From Serripes groenlandicus (Eukaryota > Mollusca > Bivalvia > Cardiida > Cardiidae): DNA of 64,000 nucleotides. Under the pieces are notes generated by a model. It ran no database searches and was not told the origin of the DNA. It saw nothing but the letters and a program-made list of their open reading frames with translations. Position numbers and translations under genes: made by a program. The stretch is from assembly GCA_031761405.1 (NCBI GenBank), contig JASEVX010000001.1, positions 42,993,587 to 43,057,586 of the forward strand. Direction: 5' to 3'. Below are positions 32,210 to 43,582 of this stretch, piece by piece (within the stretch, counting starts at the first letter, position 1; each line of letters opens with the position of its first letter).

Positions 32210-32660
32210 TAATTACTGATCCTTATCCAGGACATGGGAATCGGATTCTGTAACAGCGAATCGAATCTGTCCGAAGGGCCAGCTCAACGAGAAACGTCCT
32301 ACAACGAGTCTCTTGAGGGGAATAGATCCGACTTGCCCGTTTTGGGAATAAATTCTAAACGCAGGTAATCGAAGTGAAGTGTTTGACAGGAACACTTCCC
32401 CGTTTACAATGAATCGACGGTCATTCCTCGATGAAAAAGCAACCGGTACGTGGTAACAGGCGTCTGTTAGGTCTAAGAATCGCTCAGACCGCCGTTCCGG
32501 ATTGCGTTCTTGATAAAACGGAACGTTCCATTTTATTACTCGACCGAACTAGACGCAATCTGAGTCGATAAGTCTTATTCCGGTCTTCACCGGCTGTCTT
32601 CTTAGGAACCAGAAGAAAGACGGTTGTAGAAACCACCGAATGGAAGGTTGATACCCACTC
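32210..32660 (-). pseudogene. Degraded reverse-transcriptase region of copy 2
   Basis: On the minus strand, one frame near 32632-32598 reads TTVFLLVPKK, like the F-L-V-P-K-K motif at the start of DIRS and Ty3-type RT. After a frame change, 32482-32440 reads RFLDLTDACYHVPV, like the LDLKDAYYHVPI motif that is typical of DIRS and Ngaro RT. SSRNDRRF follows where the family has SSRKYLRF. The frame then runs open to about 32213 but without a clear Y-x-D-D box. The frameshift and missing catalytic box show that it is dead. The same block in copy 1 is at 1-320. Confidence 0.55.
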
Positions 32661-33133
32661 CATGGCATTCCTGTTAGCTTAATAGAGAGGAGCGCTTCCC
32701 TATAGCCGCGGATTAGGGCCAGTGCTCTACTTGGTTGTAAGCCAACTTTGCTCCCGTAACGGGGCTTTGATAAGGCAGGGCCAGCGGAAGCAGAAAGCTA
32801 GGCTCGAACTTAGCCTGTCTCTTGTGTCTTCACAGGTTGGGCTTCTAAGAATGCCTTTGCAGAAGTCGCTGTACGTTCTGTCCCTGTGAACAATGTTGCC
32901 GCATACGCCGAGATGCGCCTATGGACGCAGTGAATGCAGTAACTTTCCACTAATGATAGTTTATTTAGAGTCCAGCTCTAAATTGTTAATCATCCGATGG
33001 AGCACTGAACCCGATATGTCTCTTATTCGTCAGACAAAACGGGGTCGTGGGTTTTACCCGACGACGTGCGGATTGACTAAAGCCGGTTCTGGACCGGAAT
33101 GTCAGTGTCCGATTCGACATGGAGGAATTCTAT

Positions 33134-33305
33134 GATCAATTGATTGTGGTTTAATGCCGTTTTAACAATTCTCAGTTATATCACGGCGGCCAGTTCACCT
33201 ACTCATGTATTTCCTGGTTTTTTCACACCAGTACTCCACACAACAATCTTCCCAAGCAACTGGCTACTTTTCCACAGAACTTAGCCCATTGGTGGGAGGA
33301 ATCCT
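33134..33305 (-). mobile_element. SINE fragment inside large-element copy 2
   Basis: Same truncated SINE and same junctions as 806-965. The insertion therefore predates the split of the two large copies. GAGGAATCCTATGA is found on both sides as a probable duplicated flank. Confidence 0.75.
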
Positions 33306-34165
33306 ATGAAGGAGTCATGATCGAGGAATTGATCCCTTTTCCGAAGAAGAATGAGATCGCATGGAATCAACCGTCGGTCCGAGCTCACGTATGAGAGAGT
33401 TCACAGAGTGACTATCCTCTGGGAAAGGTTGATCCCGGTAGGCCAGCATAGGGGATTGATTTATGAAATCAACTGAATCTCTCCCTTGTAATACCGTCGG
33501 ACATCGACTCGTCCCAACAATTGGTACGATGGGTATTACTTGGGAGGAGTGTAGACCCTAGAGACGCACTCTCTCCTCCCTGGGGACCGACATAACTATT
33601 TGACCGGTACTCCCCTAACCCGATGGCCGACTGTTTAATCGGCTATGTCCCAGCATACTGCCCGATTGACTGCCGAAAGGTTATGTCCTAAGACATTACC
33701 CGTTTGACCGGTGCCTTACTGGCTATGTCTAAAGACATTGCCCGGTCTCCAAATGACTGTGTCCGAGGACATTTGTCAATTGGAATACTGTAGAATTCCG
33801 AAGAATTCATAGTAGAATTTTTGTTTTCACGGTGACCGTTTGCCCGGTAACCGTTTATGCCCAGTTAAGAGTTTGACTGCCCTGTGAACGTTCACGCGAC
33901 AACCGTTTATGCCCAGTGATTAATTGAGTACTCGGTAGGCATTTGACTCATTCTCTAGCACTATCGACTCATTACATTCATATGAGTGTAAGGAACGACA
34001 ACTCTGCGAAGGAGATTTCACTTGGCTGTGTTCAAAAACACCCGGTTGTCCAATGTCAATGGTTATGTCATAAAACGGTTGGAGTCAACTTGACTTAACG
34101 ACTGCTCGTTACCCAGCACTGGGTACGTTCAGTAATGGTAGCTCCCTCTGATCATTACTGACCGG

Positions 34166-34690
34166 TTGACTAATGATAGGCTGATGTGAGGCTGCTCTAT
34201 CACCAGTCTCCAAAAACTTCAGACATATAACTTGGCACTCTGTAGAAGTCCGAAGACTGCTGTACTGCAGAGTGTAGGTTTTGCTCGAAATCATTACAGG
34301 TTTAAACGACGTTTTAGCGTCAACCTTCGGGCATAAAGTATTAGGCACCACCCTAAGTACTTCCTTAATGTTCTGCTGTAGAGGTCAACGCTCTACAGCC
34401 GGCTCGTAATCTGAAGGGGACTGCCCGGTTGACTAATGATAGGCTGATGTGAGGCTGCTCTATCACCAGTCTCCAAAAACTTCAGACATTATAACTTGGC
34501 ACTCTGTAGAAGTCCGAAGACTGCTGTACTGCAGAGTGTAGGTTTTGCTCGAAATCATTACAGGTTTAAACGACGTTTTAGCGTCAACCTTTGGGCATAA
34601 AGTATTAGGCACCACCCTAAGTACTTCCTTAATGTTCTGCTGTAGAGGTCAACGCTCTACAGCCGGCTCGTAATCTGAAGGGGACTGCCC
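34166..34690. repeat. 263-bp tandem duplication inside copy 2
   Basis: The block beginning TTGACTAATGATAGGCTGAT at 34166 is repeated from 34429 with few differences. Copy 1 has it once (about 1837-2100). The duplication therefore arose in copy 2 after the two copies separated, or was lost from copy 1. Confidence 0.9.
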
Positions 34691-35479
34691 CCCCCGCCCG
34701 TCAGACGAGGAGGTGGGAGAGTGTCCAGCCCTACGATGCTTGACTCTAATCCGTCTTTCAACTGAAAGACACAACAGTCTTATAAAAGTAAGAGAAGGGA
34801 TTGAAAATAATATTCAATCTTTGTGTACTTTATTGTTGTGTTAAGGTGTCGATCGTGTGATATGAACCTCCTCTCTCCGCAGTAGAGAGAGAGGTCGCAC
34901 TGGATCGATCGTCGGGGCCGAATTAACCGTATGGGACGGTCTCGACCTCCCTTTCACGGAAAACCTGAGTTATTCCGATCGGGGTTTGCCTTCTAAGGAC
35001 TGCCTCTTCGAAAGGTGTCCTTCCGGGAACAGTGAATTCCCATAAGGTGGGTATTGCTGATCCCGGTAGGCTTGGTTAACCCGCCTATCACCGATCCGTT
35101 ACATCTTTTGAAACGGAGCTTTGTATCGGGGAAGGAGTGTAATCTCTAGAGAAGTACAATGTTCCCCTTGGAGAAACGGAAAGATTTCTCTGTCCTGTAC
35201 TCCCTATAACTGGATATCTGAGCCTGGTGTGTAATGACCAGTGTTTTGAATATCCGTACTCTTCTATTCTCATTCTTTTGAGGAGTGTAATCCCTACAGA
35301 AGAACACTGTTCCCCTTGGAGAAAGGAAAGATTTATCTGTCCTGTACTCCTTATAACCGATGTTAGACGGTTGGATATCTGAGCCTGGTGCGTAATGACC
35401 AGTGTTTTGAATATCCGTATAGACCGGTTGTGCAAAGAACGAGTGATACTAGTATCAATTCGGTCGTGAAGCACGGAGC

Positions 35480-35670
35480 CCGGTTGACCGGTCGCGTCTT
35501 GGCTTAATGACTGCTCGTTACCTTGACTGCCCACTGCCCGGTCGCGTCATGTTAAACTGACTGCCCGGTTGCGTCATGGCTTAATGACTGACCGGTCGCG
35601 TCCTCGCTAAATGACTGCCGGGTTTGCCCGGCGACTGGTCGCGCCTAGGCGAAATGACTGACTGGTTGCC
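35480..35670. repeat. Short degenerate repeat in copy 2
   Basis: Equivalent of 2890-3055 with one added stretch (35455-35510) that copy 1 lacks. Confidence 0.7.
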
Positions 35671-36140
35671 CGGTACCCGGTTACCCGGAGTCATATAGGT
35701 TTTGCTCGCAAGCATTACCCGGTTGACTAATGATAGGCAGTTGTGAAGCTGCTCTATCACCGGTCTCCAAAGAATTCTGTCCGCAGACATTATAATTTGG
35801 CACTCTGTAAGCGTCCGAAGACTGCTTACTGCAGAGTGTGGTGTTAGAGGTGGCCAATCAGTGAGGTTTCCCTCTGATTGACCCATGGCGTCTCCCGAAG
35901 GGTCAGCCCCAACACCTGGCGTCAGAAAATGTCGTTCAGCAGACGGTTGCTCACTCTTGAGGCCAACCATCACTGTGTCCGTACGGTTTCTGGCCCGAAG
36001 GCCTTTGTTTCCCGACGGAATAACAGACATCAGCCGCTGCCATCCGCTCCTCCATGTCCCGCGAAGGACCAGCCGAAGCTGAGGGGGAGCGGTCAGAGCT
36101 CCAGATAAGGGGCGTTTGCATGTCTAAAATCCTCATTTGA

Positions 36141-36202
36141 CCCTCTTACCCTATGCTGTGGGTATTGGGAACCCACAGCATAGGGTTTGTTTCCTAAGAG
36201 GG
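36141..36202. repeat. Two-tier hairpin in copy 2
   Basis: Same structure as in copy 1, with arms 36149-36163 and 36171-36185. Only the loop differs (ATTGGGA instead of ATTGAGA), so the stem is unchanged between copies. Confidence 0.85.
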
Positions 36203-37449
36203 AATTTGTGGGGAAAATAGCTGATACACCTCCTTATCTGGACCTCTGAGCGGTTGTGCGGAGTGAAGAAGGAACAGCTCTGATCTTCTGCTCACTCAAC
36301 ACAGCCGCGGAGTCTGATTGTTGGGAGAACCCCTCAAACTCCGCTTCACTCGTAGAGCTAAGAGAAACCTTTTTAGGGGTCTTCTTACTCTTCCAGCTTT
36401 TGTGAGTCCTCCTCAACCCAGACTGTTTCCAAATGGAAGCAGGCCAGGAAGAGAAGTACTCACAGGGTGAATCCTGTGTGTACTTAGTGAACGCAAAACA
36501 GGACAGACGCGTGTCTCATACAGCCGTTATGAGTCACGCCTCTGATCACCACTATGTGACATAGAATATATATGAAACAAAACAATTTATACGATTCAAC
36601 AAAAAATATAATTTTTTCTATTTTTTATTTTCTACTATACCCGTTGATCACGGAACGTATTTCAATGAAAAAAAATTTACAAATATTTTCCAAAATTGTT
36701 CATGTTTAATTAATATACATAATGTAATACAAGGCGATAATAATATATTATCGCTAATAGGGTCGGTGTAACTATAACCGTTGAAAGAATGAATGGCCAT
36801 TACCGCACCCGATACGTAACTGAAATAGTGGGTGGGGTAACCCACCCGTGACTTCTCAGTTAGTTGTGTTCACAAAAAAACAACTTAATTACAATTAATA
36901 ATTTACACAATTATGTTGTTAGGTTGTTAATGTAGTTGAATAACTGAATGAAAATAACTTGTTTAAGGCGAATGCCTTAAACAGACCAAGAAATAAAATA
37001 TAAAAATGAAATAAATTCTTAGCTGTCAGTTCGGTGTGTCCAGAAATTAAAAAGTGGGGGTCACATGGCCCGTGCGCCAGTATTACCGGCGGCCGTGTGT
37101 ATCACACACGCGTGAGGGCTATGCGTGGCTGCGCGAGCTTCTTTTCTGGATGAATTAACGGTGTTGAGATTATATATCAGGTATTAAATGACTGGTAATG
37201 TATTTTTGACATAAAAATACAATAGCATCTAGTAAAACAGACCTCTCTCTTACTTGCTCTATGTCTAGATTTGTCAGGGATATTTCAATTATAACTAGTA
37301 CTTGTAATACTCTATCAGATGTGACACAGAGGGTTATGTATACTATAGTGAGTACCAATTGCAACAATCTTAAAATATTTGGCACAACCTAAGCTTGGAG
37401 ATAGGAATTACAAATGATAATTTTGACACCCGGATTAGAATGAATGAAC

Positions 37450-37565
37450 CTAAATTAACCCTTTCTCACACTAAGACACATCTGCAGCAGAAATTATAGT
37501 CGCAAGACTCTTTTTCCATATTTTTGAAATTGTTTACTGCAGATTTGTTGTAAGGAGAAAAGTTC
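37450..37565. mobile_element. TTAA MITE, short remnant
   Basis: ATTAACCCTTTCTCACACTA with CTGCAGCAGAAAT and GCAGATTTGTTGTAAGGAGA. Confidence 0.5.
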
Positions 37566-37689
37566 AGCAAATCAACGTATTGCAAACTGGGACCTCCTGA
37601 GACTGTGAGTGTCTTGGATTAGAACTTGGTCACAGTTGTTCTCATACTTAAGGAACAATTATGGACGCTGGCAAGTTTGCCACTATAAC

Positions 37690-38260
37690 CCAGGGTTGTC
37701 AAGATGTTTTGTTATAACTGTAAACAGATCAAACTAGAAATATCACTGAAGGTGATGAATATCCCCAGCTGGTGCCTGACAATATACATATGTATGAGAA
37801 AGTCAAGGGGCCATAACTTATTTAAAACTAACACGCCAACAATATGCACAACTAGGCTTGGTATCAATCATTCTTGTGAAGTTATATTGAATTCTGACCA
37901 ACTATGTATGAGATATTCAAGGGGCCATAACTCATTTAAAAATAATTCCAGTGCAACACGCCGACAATATGCACAACTAGGCTTGGTATCAATAATTCTT
38001 GTGAAGTTATATTGAATTCTGACCAAGGGTTGCGGAGAAATAGTGTTCACAAGAAATGTCCAGACCAACGGACCGACCGACAAGCGTGACTCCTATATAG
38101 CCCCCATATACTACGTATCTGGGGGTATAATGAGAAAAGTAACCAATCAGGCTGGGGGTCAGGTCAAGGGCAAAGCCTTGGTTAGGGTGCAAGGGTAGTG
38201 AAACTAACAGATCAAAGATTGGTTTTAACAGCCTGATAACCATCTCTGTATCTTCATCTA
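37690..38260 (+). repeat. Dispersed repeat interrupted by a pearl-like element (37722-38131)
   Basis: The outer sequence CAGGGTTGTCAAGATGTTTT and GAGAAAAGTAACCAATCAGG is found uninterrupted at 44826-44950. The insert begins ACTAGAAATATCACTGAAGG, has two units (GGGGCCATAACTCATTTAAA) and a GACCGACCGAC tract, and ends with a TAGCCCCCATATACTACGTA hairpin and GGGGGTATAA. It belongs with the element at 24710-26250. Confidence 0.8.
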
Positions 38261-38289
38261 TTAAGAGCTGTAGAGCTTTTTGATGTGAA

Positions 38290-39480
38290 ATTTGCGCTTA
38301 TTATATATATTAGATATACTGTAATTAAATTTGTGGTATATATTCATATTTCACTGCTTGAATTTCCCAGAACTCTGTTTGAAAAAGAGTACTCATTTAT
38401 GTGCAGTCTACATTAGCTTTTTTTTAGTTTATAGACTTATACAGTACCTCTGGTTACACTTTTGGATTCAAATTCAAACATTGCTGTTGTTACTTCTTCG
38501 TCATAGATGCCCATTATTATTTTGAATGTTTCTATTATATCCCCTCTTTCAGGGTTGGCATTTTAGGGTTTTCAATCTCTCGCTATAACCCAGTCTTTTA
38601 AGATCGAGTATTTTTCTTGTTGCTCTTCTCTGTAGTACAGATTTTTTTATAGAACATTTGAGAATGTACAGTGTACATTCTCAAATGTTCTATAACAAAT
38701 CTGTATTTTTATATGTTGACCATACTGCTGCTGCGAATTCAAGGTGAGGCCATAAAAATGCTTGGAATAAATACTTCAAGGATAGCTCTTCTGATAACTC
38801 CATTATAATGCTTTATAAACTTTTGTCTTGATGTAAGTTTAGAATGTAAATTGGTCATCATTATAACTTTTATGTCTTTTTCTGCTTCCGATCTCTGTAG
38901 TTTGACTTCCTGCCTGATATTGTCATAAGGGTGGTTATTTGTTTGTTATTAGTTTGAAAATCTAATTTTCTGACAGGAATTAGGATGCTACATTTATAAG
39001 GATGGAATTTTAATAGCCAAGTCTCTAACCATTATTTTAGTCTGTCCAGTTCTTCTTGAAGCATTCATTGTGTCAAACATATAAAATTGTTTGTCGTTGG
39101 CAAAACGGTACATGTATGCTTCATTTCACACAACCTTGCATAAGAAAATCCTTTACCCAATTTATAATAATTGTGTTTCTATTATTTTATTAGTGTGCAG
39201 TGTGGTACCTTCAACCTTGTCAAAGCCTTTCATGAAGTCCATGACTGTATGGGCAGTCAATGTTGCCACCTTTATCCAGCTGTCTATTACTTAAAATTAC
39301 TATATGGTTGTTGATCTACCAGAGATGAAGCCAAATTGTTCATTGCTAAATAATTAGGTGTCCACCATATGGTTTACAAAAATAATTTCTTGTTATGCAA
39401 GTATACTCAGTCTCATGTCCCCGAAGTTTTTGAAGCATAGCCTTAGCACTCAGTCAAAGAATCAGAGAAGGACTAAATAG
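38290..39480 (-). pseudogene. Dead non-LTR (LINE) retrotransposon, reverse transcriptase region
   Basis: On the minus strand, with several frame changes, one can follow QFGFISGRSTT (39340-39300), then VMDFMKGFDKV (about 39245-39215), equivalent to the F-R-x-G-R-S-T and D-F-x-K-A-F-D-K-V motifs of CR1/Jockey-type RT. Further on, near 38590-38520, come RRATRKIL, GYSERL and RGDIIETFKI, equivalent to the conserved C-terminal part (QRRATK, Y-E-R-L, RGDMIE-Y-K). Stops and shifts are frequent, so it is inactive. The YADD region is not clear. Confidence 0.7.
38638..38706. repeat. Long near-perfect hairpin inside the LINE remnant
   Basis: TAGAACATTTGAGAATGTAC pairs perfectly with GTACATTCTCAAATGTTCTA across a 3-base loop. 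Outer bases (ACAGATTTT and AAATCTGT) extend the stem to about 30 bp. Confidence 0.85.
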
Positions 39481-40351
39481 ATCTTATAGTACAATGTCAC
39501 CATCCTGAGAAAAGGGTGGGAATGACTTAGGATCCGATGATCATAAATGTAGAATGCTCTGCATTCTAGTCTACTATACCTCTCAAAAACTTGTCAAGTG
39601 GCACAATACTACAAACTTCCCTTGAAAAATCCCTAGCTGTCTTTTTTTCATTTAACAAACCAACCAATTTCACAAGACTAAATGAATAATGGAGGAATTG
39701 AAGTGCACGAAGTGGGAATACAGTAACTTCATACCCTAGTAATTTTGTACCCGGTATATTTCGGTAATTTTATACCCTTTAAATGCAAGTTATTTCATAC
39801 CCTAGTGTCAGACTGTCAGTTATTTTGTAACCACCTTTGTAACCAACAATATGCCTTTGATAAATTCCTACTTATCTTGTATTTGTCAAGAAAAATGTTA
39901 CTCGTAACTTGTTTTAGTACATGTGTACTTTATGCCATTGATACCTTGAACATTCGTTCCGTCTAAATATGTAATATATCCAACACATTAAAGATTAAAA
40001 CTTCACTTTGTATATTCATTTCATGTTATAAAAGGTTATATGATGGAATATGAACTACATGATTGTGGCAAATAATATAATTGCATGTGATATTTGAAAT
40101 GTAAATGATGAATTAATAAAAAGTGACATTGAAACATAAACAACGACTTGAACGAGAATATTAGACAAAATAATTAAACATGATGTATGTGATACTTTAA
40201 ACTTAACACTAATAGAAAACAAAACTTAAGCCAATGAAAATAGGATATAAGCCAACACATTTGGCCAAACATGAGAGTGTAATAAATAAGAACGCAGGCA
40301 CAAATTAATCATTTTTTTGTGCAAAAAACCTTAATTTTTATCGGAATGTAT

Positions 40352-40996
40352 TATGCACCAGTCAATTGTAACCACGGCCCCCCCAGGTCCGGGGAATAGC
40401 GGGGACTTTGACTTTCGGTCCTGCCAATCCCAGGTAAAATCCCACCCTGCGGGGACAAACTGCTGGTAAAATCCCCGCCAAATGCCCCTGCACCCCGGGG
40501 ACATCCTAGGTAAGGCCTTGGCTAAAACGCTGACAAATCCCGTTAAAAGAACGGATATTTCACGGCACAAAGCCACGGCCCATTCCCCACTATTTTCGGC
40601 GCGAAAACAATTTGTTTGTTTTTTTTGTTTGTTTGGAGTTTAACGCCGCTTTCAACAGCTTTGGTCATATCACGGCGGTCAGTGCACCTACCCATGTTTT
40701 CCTGGCTTTCTCACACCAGTACATTACACAACATTCTTTCGAAGCCACAGACTACTTTCTCACATAGATCAGAGGTGAGAGACAATGGAAAACATCGCCC
40801 GAAAGAATGGCAACCGGGTATCGAACCCGTGACCTCCAGATCACGAGTCAGATACGCTACCCGGTCGGGCGGCGCGAAAACAAAACCACCGCATTCACTT
40901 GGAACTGCGGGGCCACCTGGAAGGTAAAAACACGGCCAATTTCCCCAGCTATATCCCCAGACCTGGGGGGCTGTGGTTACAATTGACTGGTGCATT
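40352..40996. mobile_element. Nested inverted-repeat element, G+C-rich ends
   Basis: Left end ATGCACCAGTCAATTGTAAC and CACGGCCCCCCCAGGTCCGG; right end CCCCAGACCTGGGGGGCTGT and GGTTACAATTGACTGGTGCA. It is much richer in G+C than its surroundings and contains a SINE. An open minus frame over 40331-40576 is only the element's GC-rich arm. Confidence 0.82.
40612..40872 (-). mobile_element. tRNA-headed SINE, nearly complete
   Basis: The tail (TTTGTTTGTTTGGAGTTTAA) is at the left. The tRNA-like head, read on the minus strand, includes GTAGCGTATCTGACTCGTGA and GGTCACGGGTTCGATACCCG (box B). The body has ACGCCGCTTTCAACAGCTTT and CACGGCGGTCAGTGCACCTA. It closely matches 57635-57890 but lacks about 12 bp of box A. 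Confidence 0.85.
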
Positions 40997-41219
40997 ACGA
41001 AATGACATAAAAATCATTAAAAAATATTTTGTATCATGTAAAATACCACCAAATATTTTGAAATGCATTTAGTAAACATATATAATATGATTCGAATTAA
41101 TTTAACTAACTTATTGGCGGTTACAAAATAACTGACGCTAGGGTACGAAATTACCGGGTACAAAATTAATAGGGTATGAAGTTACTGGCTCCCCACGAAG
41201 TGTGATGGGGGCATACTGT

Positions 41220-41890
41220 ATTGAAATCAAGTTATGAATATGATCAATAATCATGATGAATTATGTTTAATCTGTTTGAAGAATGTTATGCGTACCTTTG
41301 TAAAATGATTAAAACGATATGTTTCGAAAGTCCAACCCTGTCCTCTTAAATGTATTTGTTTTTTATTTATTCTTGACCTTTCATAACTTCACTATCGAAG
41401 CATAGGTACATTCGATTTTGAAATTAGTTATGTATATCGAGTGAATAAAACATTTAGAATAAAAACAACCTTATCGCAAGATAAATTATTTTGATATCGA
41501 TTTTTGGTGTTTATGTGAATTTAAAACAATTATTTAATTTATTTGCACGAAAAAGGAACTTTGAATCAAAACTTGACAAAGAAACCTTCAAAGTTTTATT
41601 CAATTAATACACGAACACAAATCGTGTGCAGCTTACACGAAACAGAGTTGTCTCCCGTTAGTATATCCGTTGAAATTATGTAAGTCAAGGTTGATTTAAA
41701 TCACATCCGCTCTTATCTATTCAGTCAAAGATTTAATATTAATATAATAATATTTCTTTAATAAATGTCCATTGTATTAAATGAAGTCATTAAAAACTGT
41801 ATTAAGTGCGGATATTTTATACTGATATATTCGTCCCCATTTTCCATCGCACTTGTGTTTAACAAAACAATTAATTAATTAAACAAACCA
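41220..41890. other. AT-rich intergenic stretch
   Basis: Between the divergent J-protein genes. No exon, repeat family or tRNA-like sequence is recognised. Confidence 0.4.
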
Positions 41891-41924
41891 GTACTAGGCA
41901 AGAAAATGTGCCTCGCCCCAGGGC

Positions 41925-42003
41925 ACTCCACCATGCGACATGGGATCGAACCCGGGACAACTGGTTTCAATCCCCGACGCTAACCACTCAACCAAGGCGG
42001 ATT
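41925..42003 (-). repeat. tRNA-like sequence (tRNA pseudogene or SINE head)
   Basis: On the minus strand, TCCGCCTTGGTTGAGTGGTT and AGCG resemble a box A region, and CCCGGGTTCGATCCCATG resembles box B. TCCGCC can pair with GGTGGA as an acceptor stem. The T stem does not pair well and the anticodon arm is poor, so it is not a working tRNA. Confidence 0.6.
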
Positions 42004-42004
42004 C

Positions 42005-43250
42005 CTGGAGGAATTGTCTAAAATTGCACATATATAATGGATAAAAAACTTTTAAGTCATAAAGGACATATGGATAAAAAACTTTACACATGTAAAATGC
42101 ATATTCTTAAAGCTAGAACTGCTCATAATTTTTATGCAATCAGTAATAAACACTATTTTAATCAGTGTTTTTTCGAGAGTGTGTTTCCTGCGTTTTTGAC
42201 TTAATTTATTATATTGACATTGACACAGAGAAATTTCTAATCCGCGCCTGTTATGACGCACTGATAAAAGTAAATTCAATGGGTTGTTAACAATAAGACT
42301 GTTGGACGAATCCACTTTAAATTGGTGAACGCTTAGCTTTCAATTCACTGCTTCAAATCATATGACCTTAACCAATGATCAAAATCAACGTACACTGAAT
42401 CGAAATACAAAAATATATTTTTTCAAGAACACATGATCAACATAGATGATGTGAGCTATTTATAAACAGCCAATCATTGCACAAATCATTATTGAAATGC
42501 TGCAATTTTGGTTTATGCTTTGTTATTCGACCCACAGCTACAAACGCAAAATGGACAAAGTGAGTTAGAAAGAGGTTAATTAGTATTTTCTGGCAGCTAG
42601 ACTTTAAGTTTGGATATTGATACATAACTATATGTCCACTAAAAAATCTCCTAGTCATTATATTCCTATTACCCTAAAAAACATTATATTGTCTTATAGA
42701 ACCTATATATGCAAAAAGTAGTTAAGTAGAAGAATATATTATTTTTTCAAAGTGAAGTAAACGGTATTTGATAGTCATGACAGGTAGTGTGTACGGTACA
42801 TAAACTGATGGAATGAATACTTAAATATCGCATTTACTATAACTAATGTAAATATTAGTTCCATCGTAACATACTTACATATAGGCTATTTAATGTGAAC
42901 TTAGCAAAACTAAAGGGAAATCCAAACACGACATGGGTATTGTGTTAAGCAGCAAGTTTTTAAAATGATTTCCCTCGGGTGCCAGCTGATTGCAATCACT
43001 TGCTATACTTGATAGATGACTTCTATGTGATGATGACTGATGTGAATAGAAACTTTCAATTAATTTCTAAGTCTAGTCATCATGTTCTACACATTAACTC
43101 TCATCGCAAGTTGTGATTAAAAGACAAACTAGAATATTTTTTCTTAAATTGATGAAAACCATGTGACCCTCAAAATTTGAAAATGACCCCCTAAATTCCA
43201 AGTAGGGGTTCATATATGACCCTTAAAATATTTTGGGCTGGAGAAAACAC
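42005..43250. other. Upstream region of the plus J-protein gene, nothing firm
   Basis: AT-rich and repeat-poor compared with the rest of the window. There are no supported exons. The promoters of both J-protein genes would have to lie within 30.1-43.6 kb, but no core promoter element is convincing. Confidence 0.35.
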
Positions 43251-43255
43251 TGGTT

Positions 43256-43465
43256 TAACCCTTTTCACACCCTTAAGAATATGATAAATTATGACCTGAA
43301 TTCAATAGACTTTTGAAGACGTGGCTTCAAGAGAAATTGATTTTGAAATTTATTGATAATTGAAGTTGAACATATTTCAATAATGAAATTTAGAGAAATT
43401 TTCCATGCTTATCAATTTGCCTTGATACATGTATTTCCAAAGTTGAATGCGGGAAAAGGTTATAA
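43256..43465 (+). mobile_element. TTAA MITE, decayed, ~120 bp upstream of the plus-gene start
   Basis: GGTTTAACCCTTTTCACACC at the left and AATGCGGGAAAAGGTTATAA at the right. The minus gene also has a decayed copy close upstream of its ATG. Confidence 0.6.
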
Positions 43466-43582
43466 TACACTAATATTTGAAATTTTCTATATATATTATC
43501 AGTAGGATCTTTTAAGGGGATGGTCAAGAGAGTGAGTGAGACTTAGAAAAAAATCAATGCACAGATCTCAGTGTTGGACGAC

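Larger units (their letters stand above)
31073..37217 (-). mobile_element. Large DIRS-like element, copy 2 (full length)
   Basis: This copy is about 6.1 kb. Its ends are inverted copies of each other over about 42 bp (TTTTATGTCAAAAATACATT at the left, its complement at the right). No clear target duplication is visible. On the minus strand are a gag-like basic start near 36416 and a reverse-transcriptase-like block near 32660-32210, split over two frames. Length, inverted ends, lack of target duplication and RT motif style fit DIRS-type retroelements. A tyrosine recombinase, which would settle it, was not recognised. A non-autonomous DNA transposon that captured RT sequence is the alternative. 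Confidence 0.6.
39720..41185. mobile_element. Inverted-repeat element containing two further insertions
   Basis: The left end CAGTAACTTCATACCCTAGT, with TAATTTTGTACCCGG and GTCAGTTATTTTGTAACC, is mirrored at the right by GGTTACAAAATAACTGACGC and GGGTATGAAGTTACTGG. The arms are roughly 70-110 bp. CACGAAGTG occurs just outside both ends (about 39705 and 41195) but not directly abutting. The second element (40352-40996) lies inside it. Confidence 0.8.

Noticed and set aside
35581..36030. 149-residue minus-strand frames in both large-element copies (also 2952-3401) as genes
   Set aside because: They span short tandem DNA repeats and SINE-free element sequence, show no recognisable domain and are interrupted relative to any gag-RT order. 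Treated as parts of the mobile element.
31073..37217. Hammerhead-type ribozyme in the large element
   Set aside because: The conserved CUGAUGA and GAAA core was looked for near the hairpins and not found in a workable arrangement.
41925..42003. A functional tRNA gene
   Set aside because: Box A- and B-like sequences exist but the T stem and anticodon stem do not pair.
42437..42658. Minus frame starting MTRRFFSGH as exon 1 of the minus J-protein gene
   Set aside because: Its only phase-compatible donor is weak; the exon at 30014-30078 fits better in donor strength, peptide type and distance.
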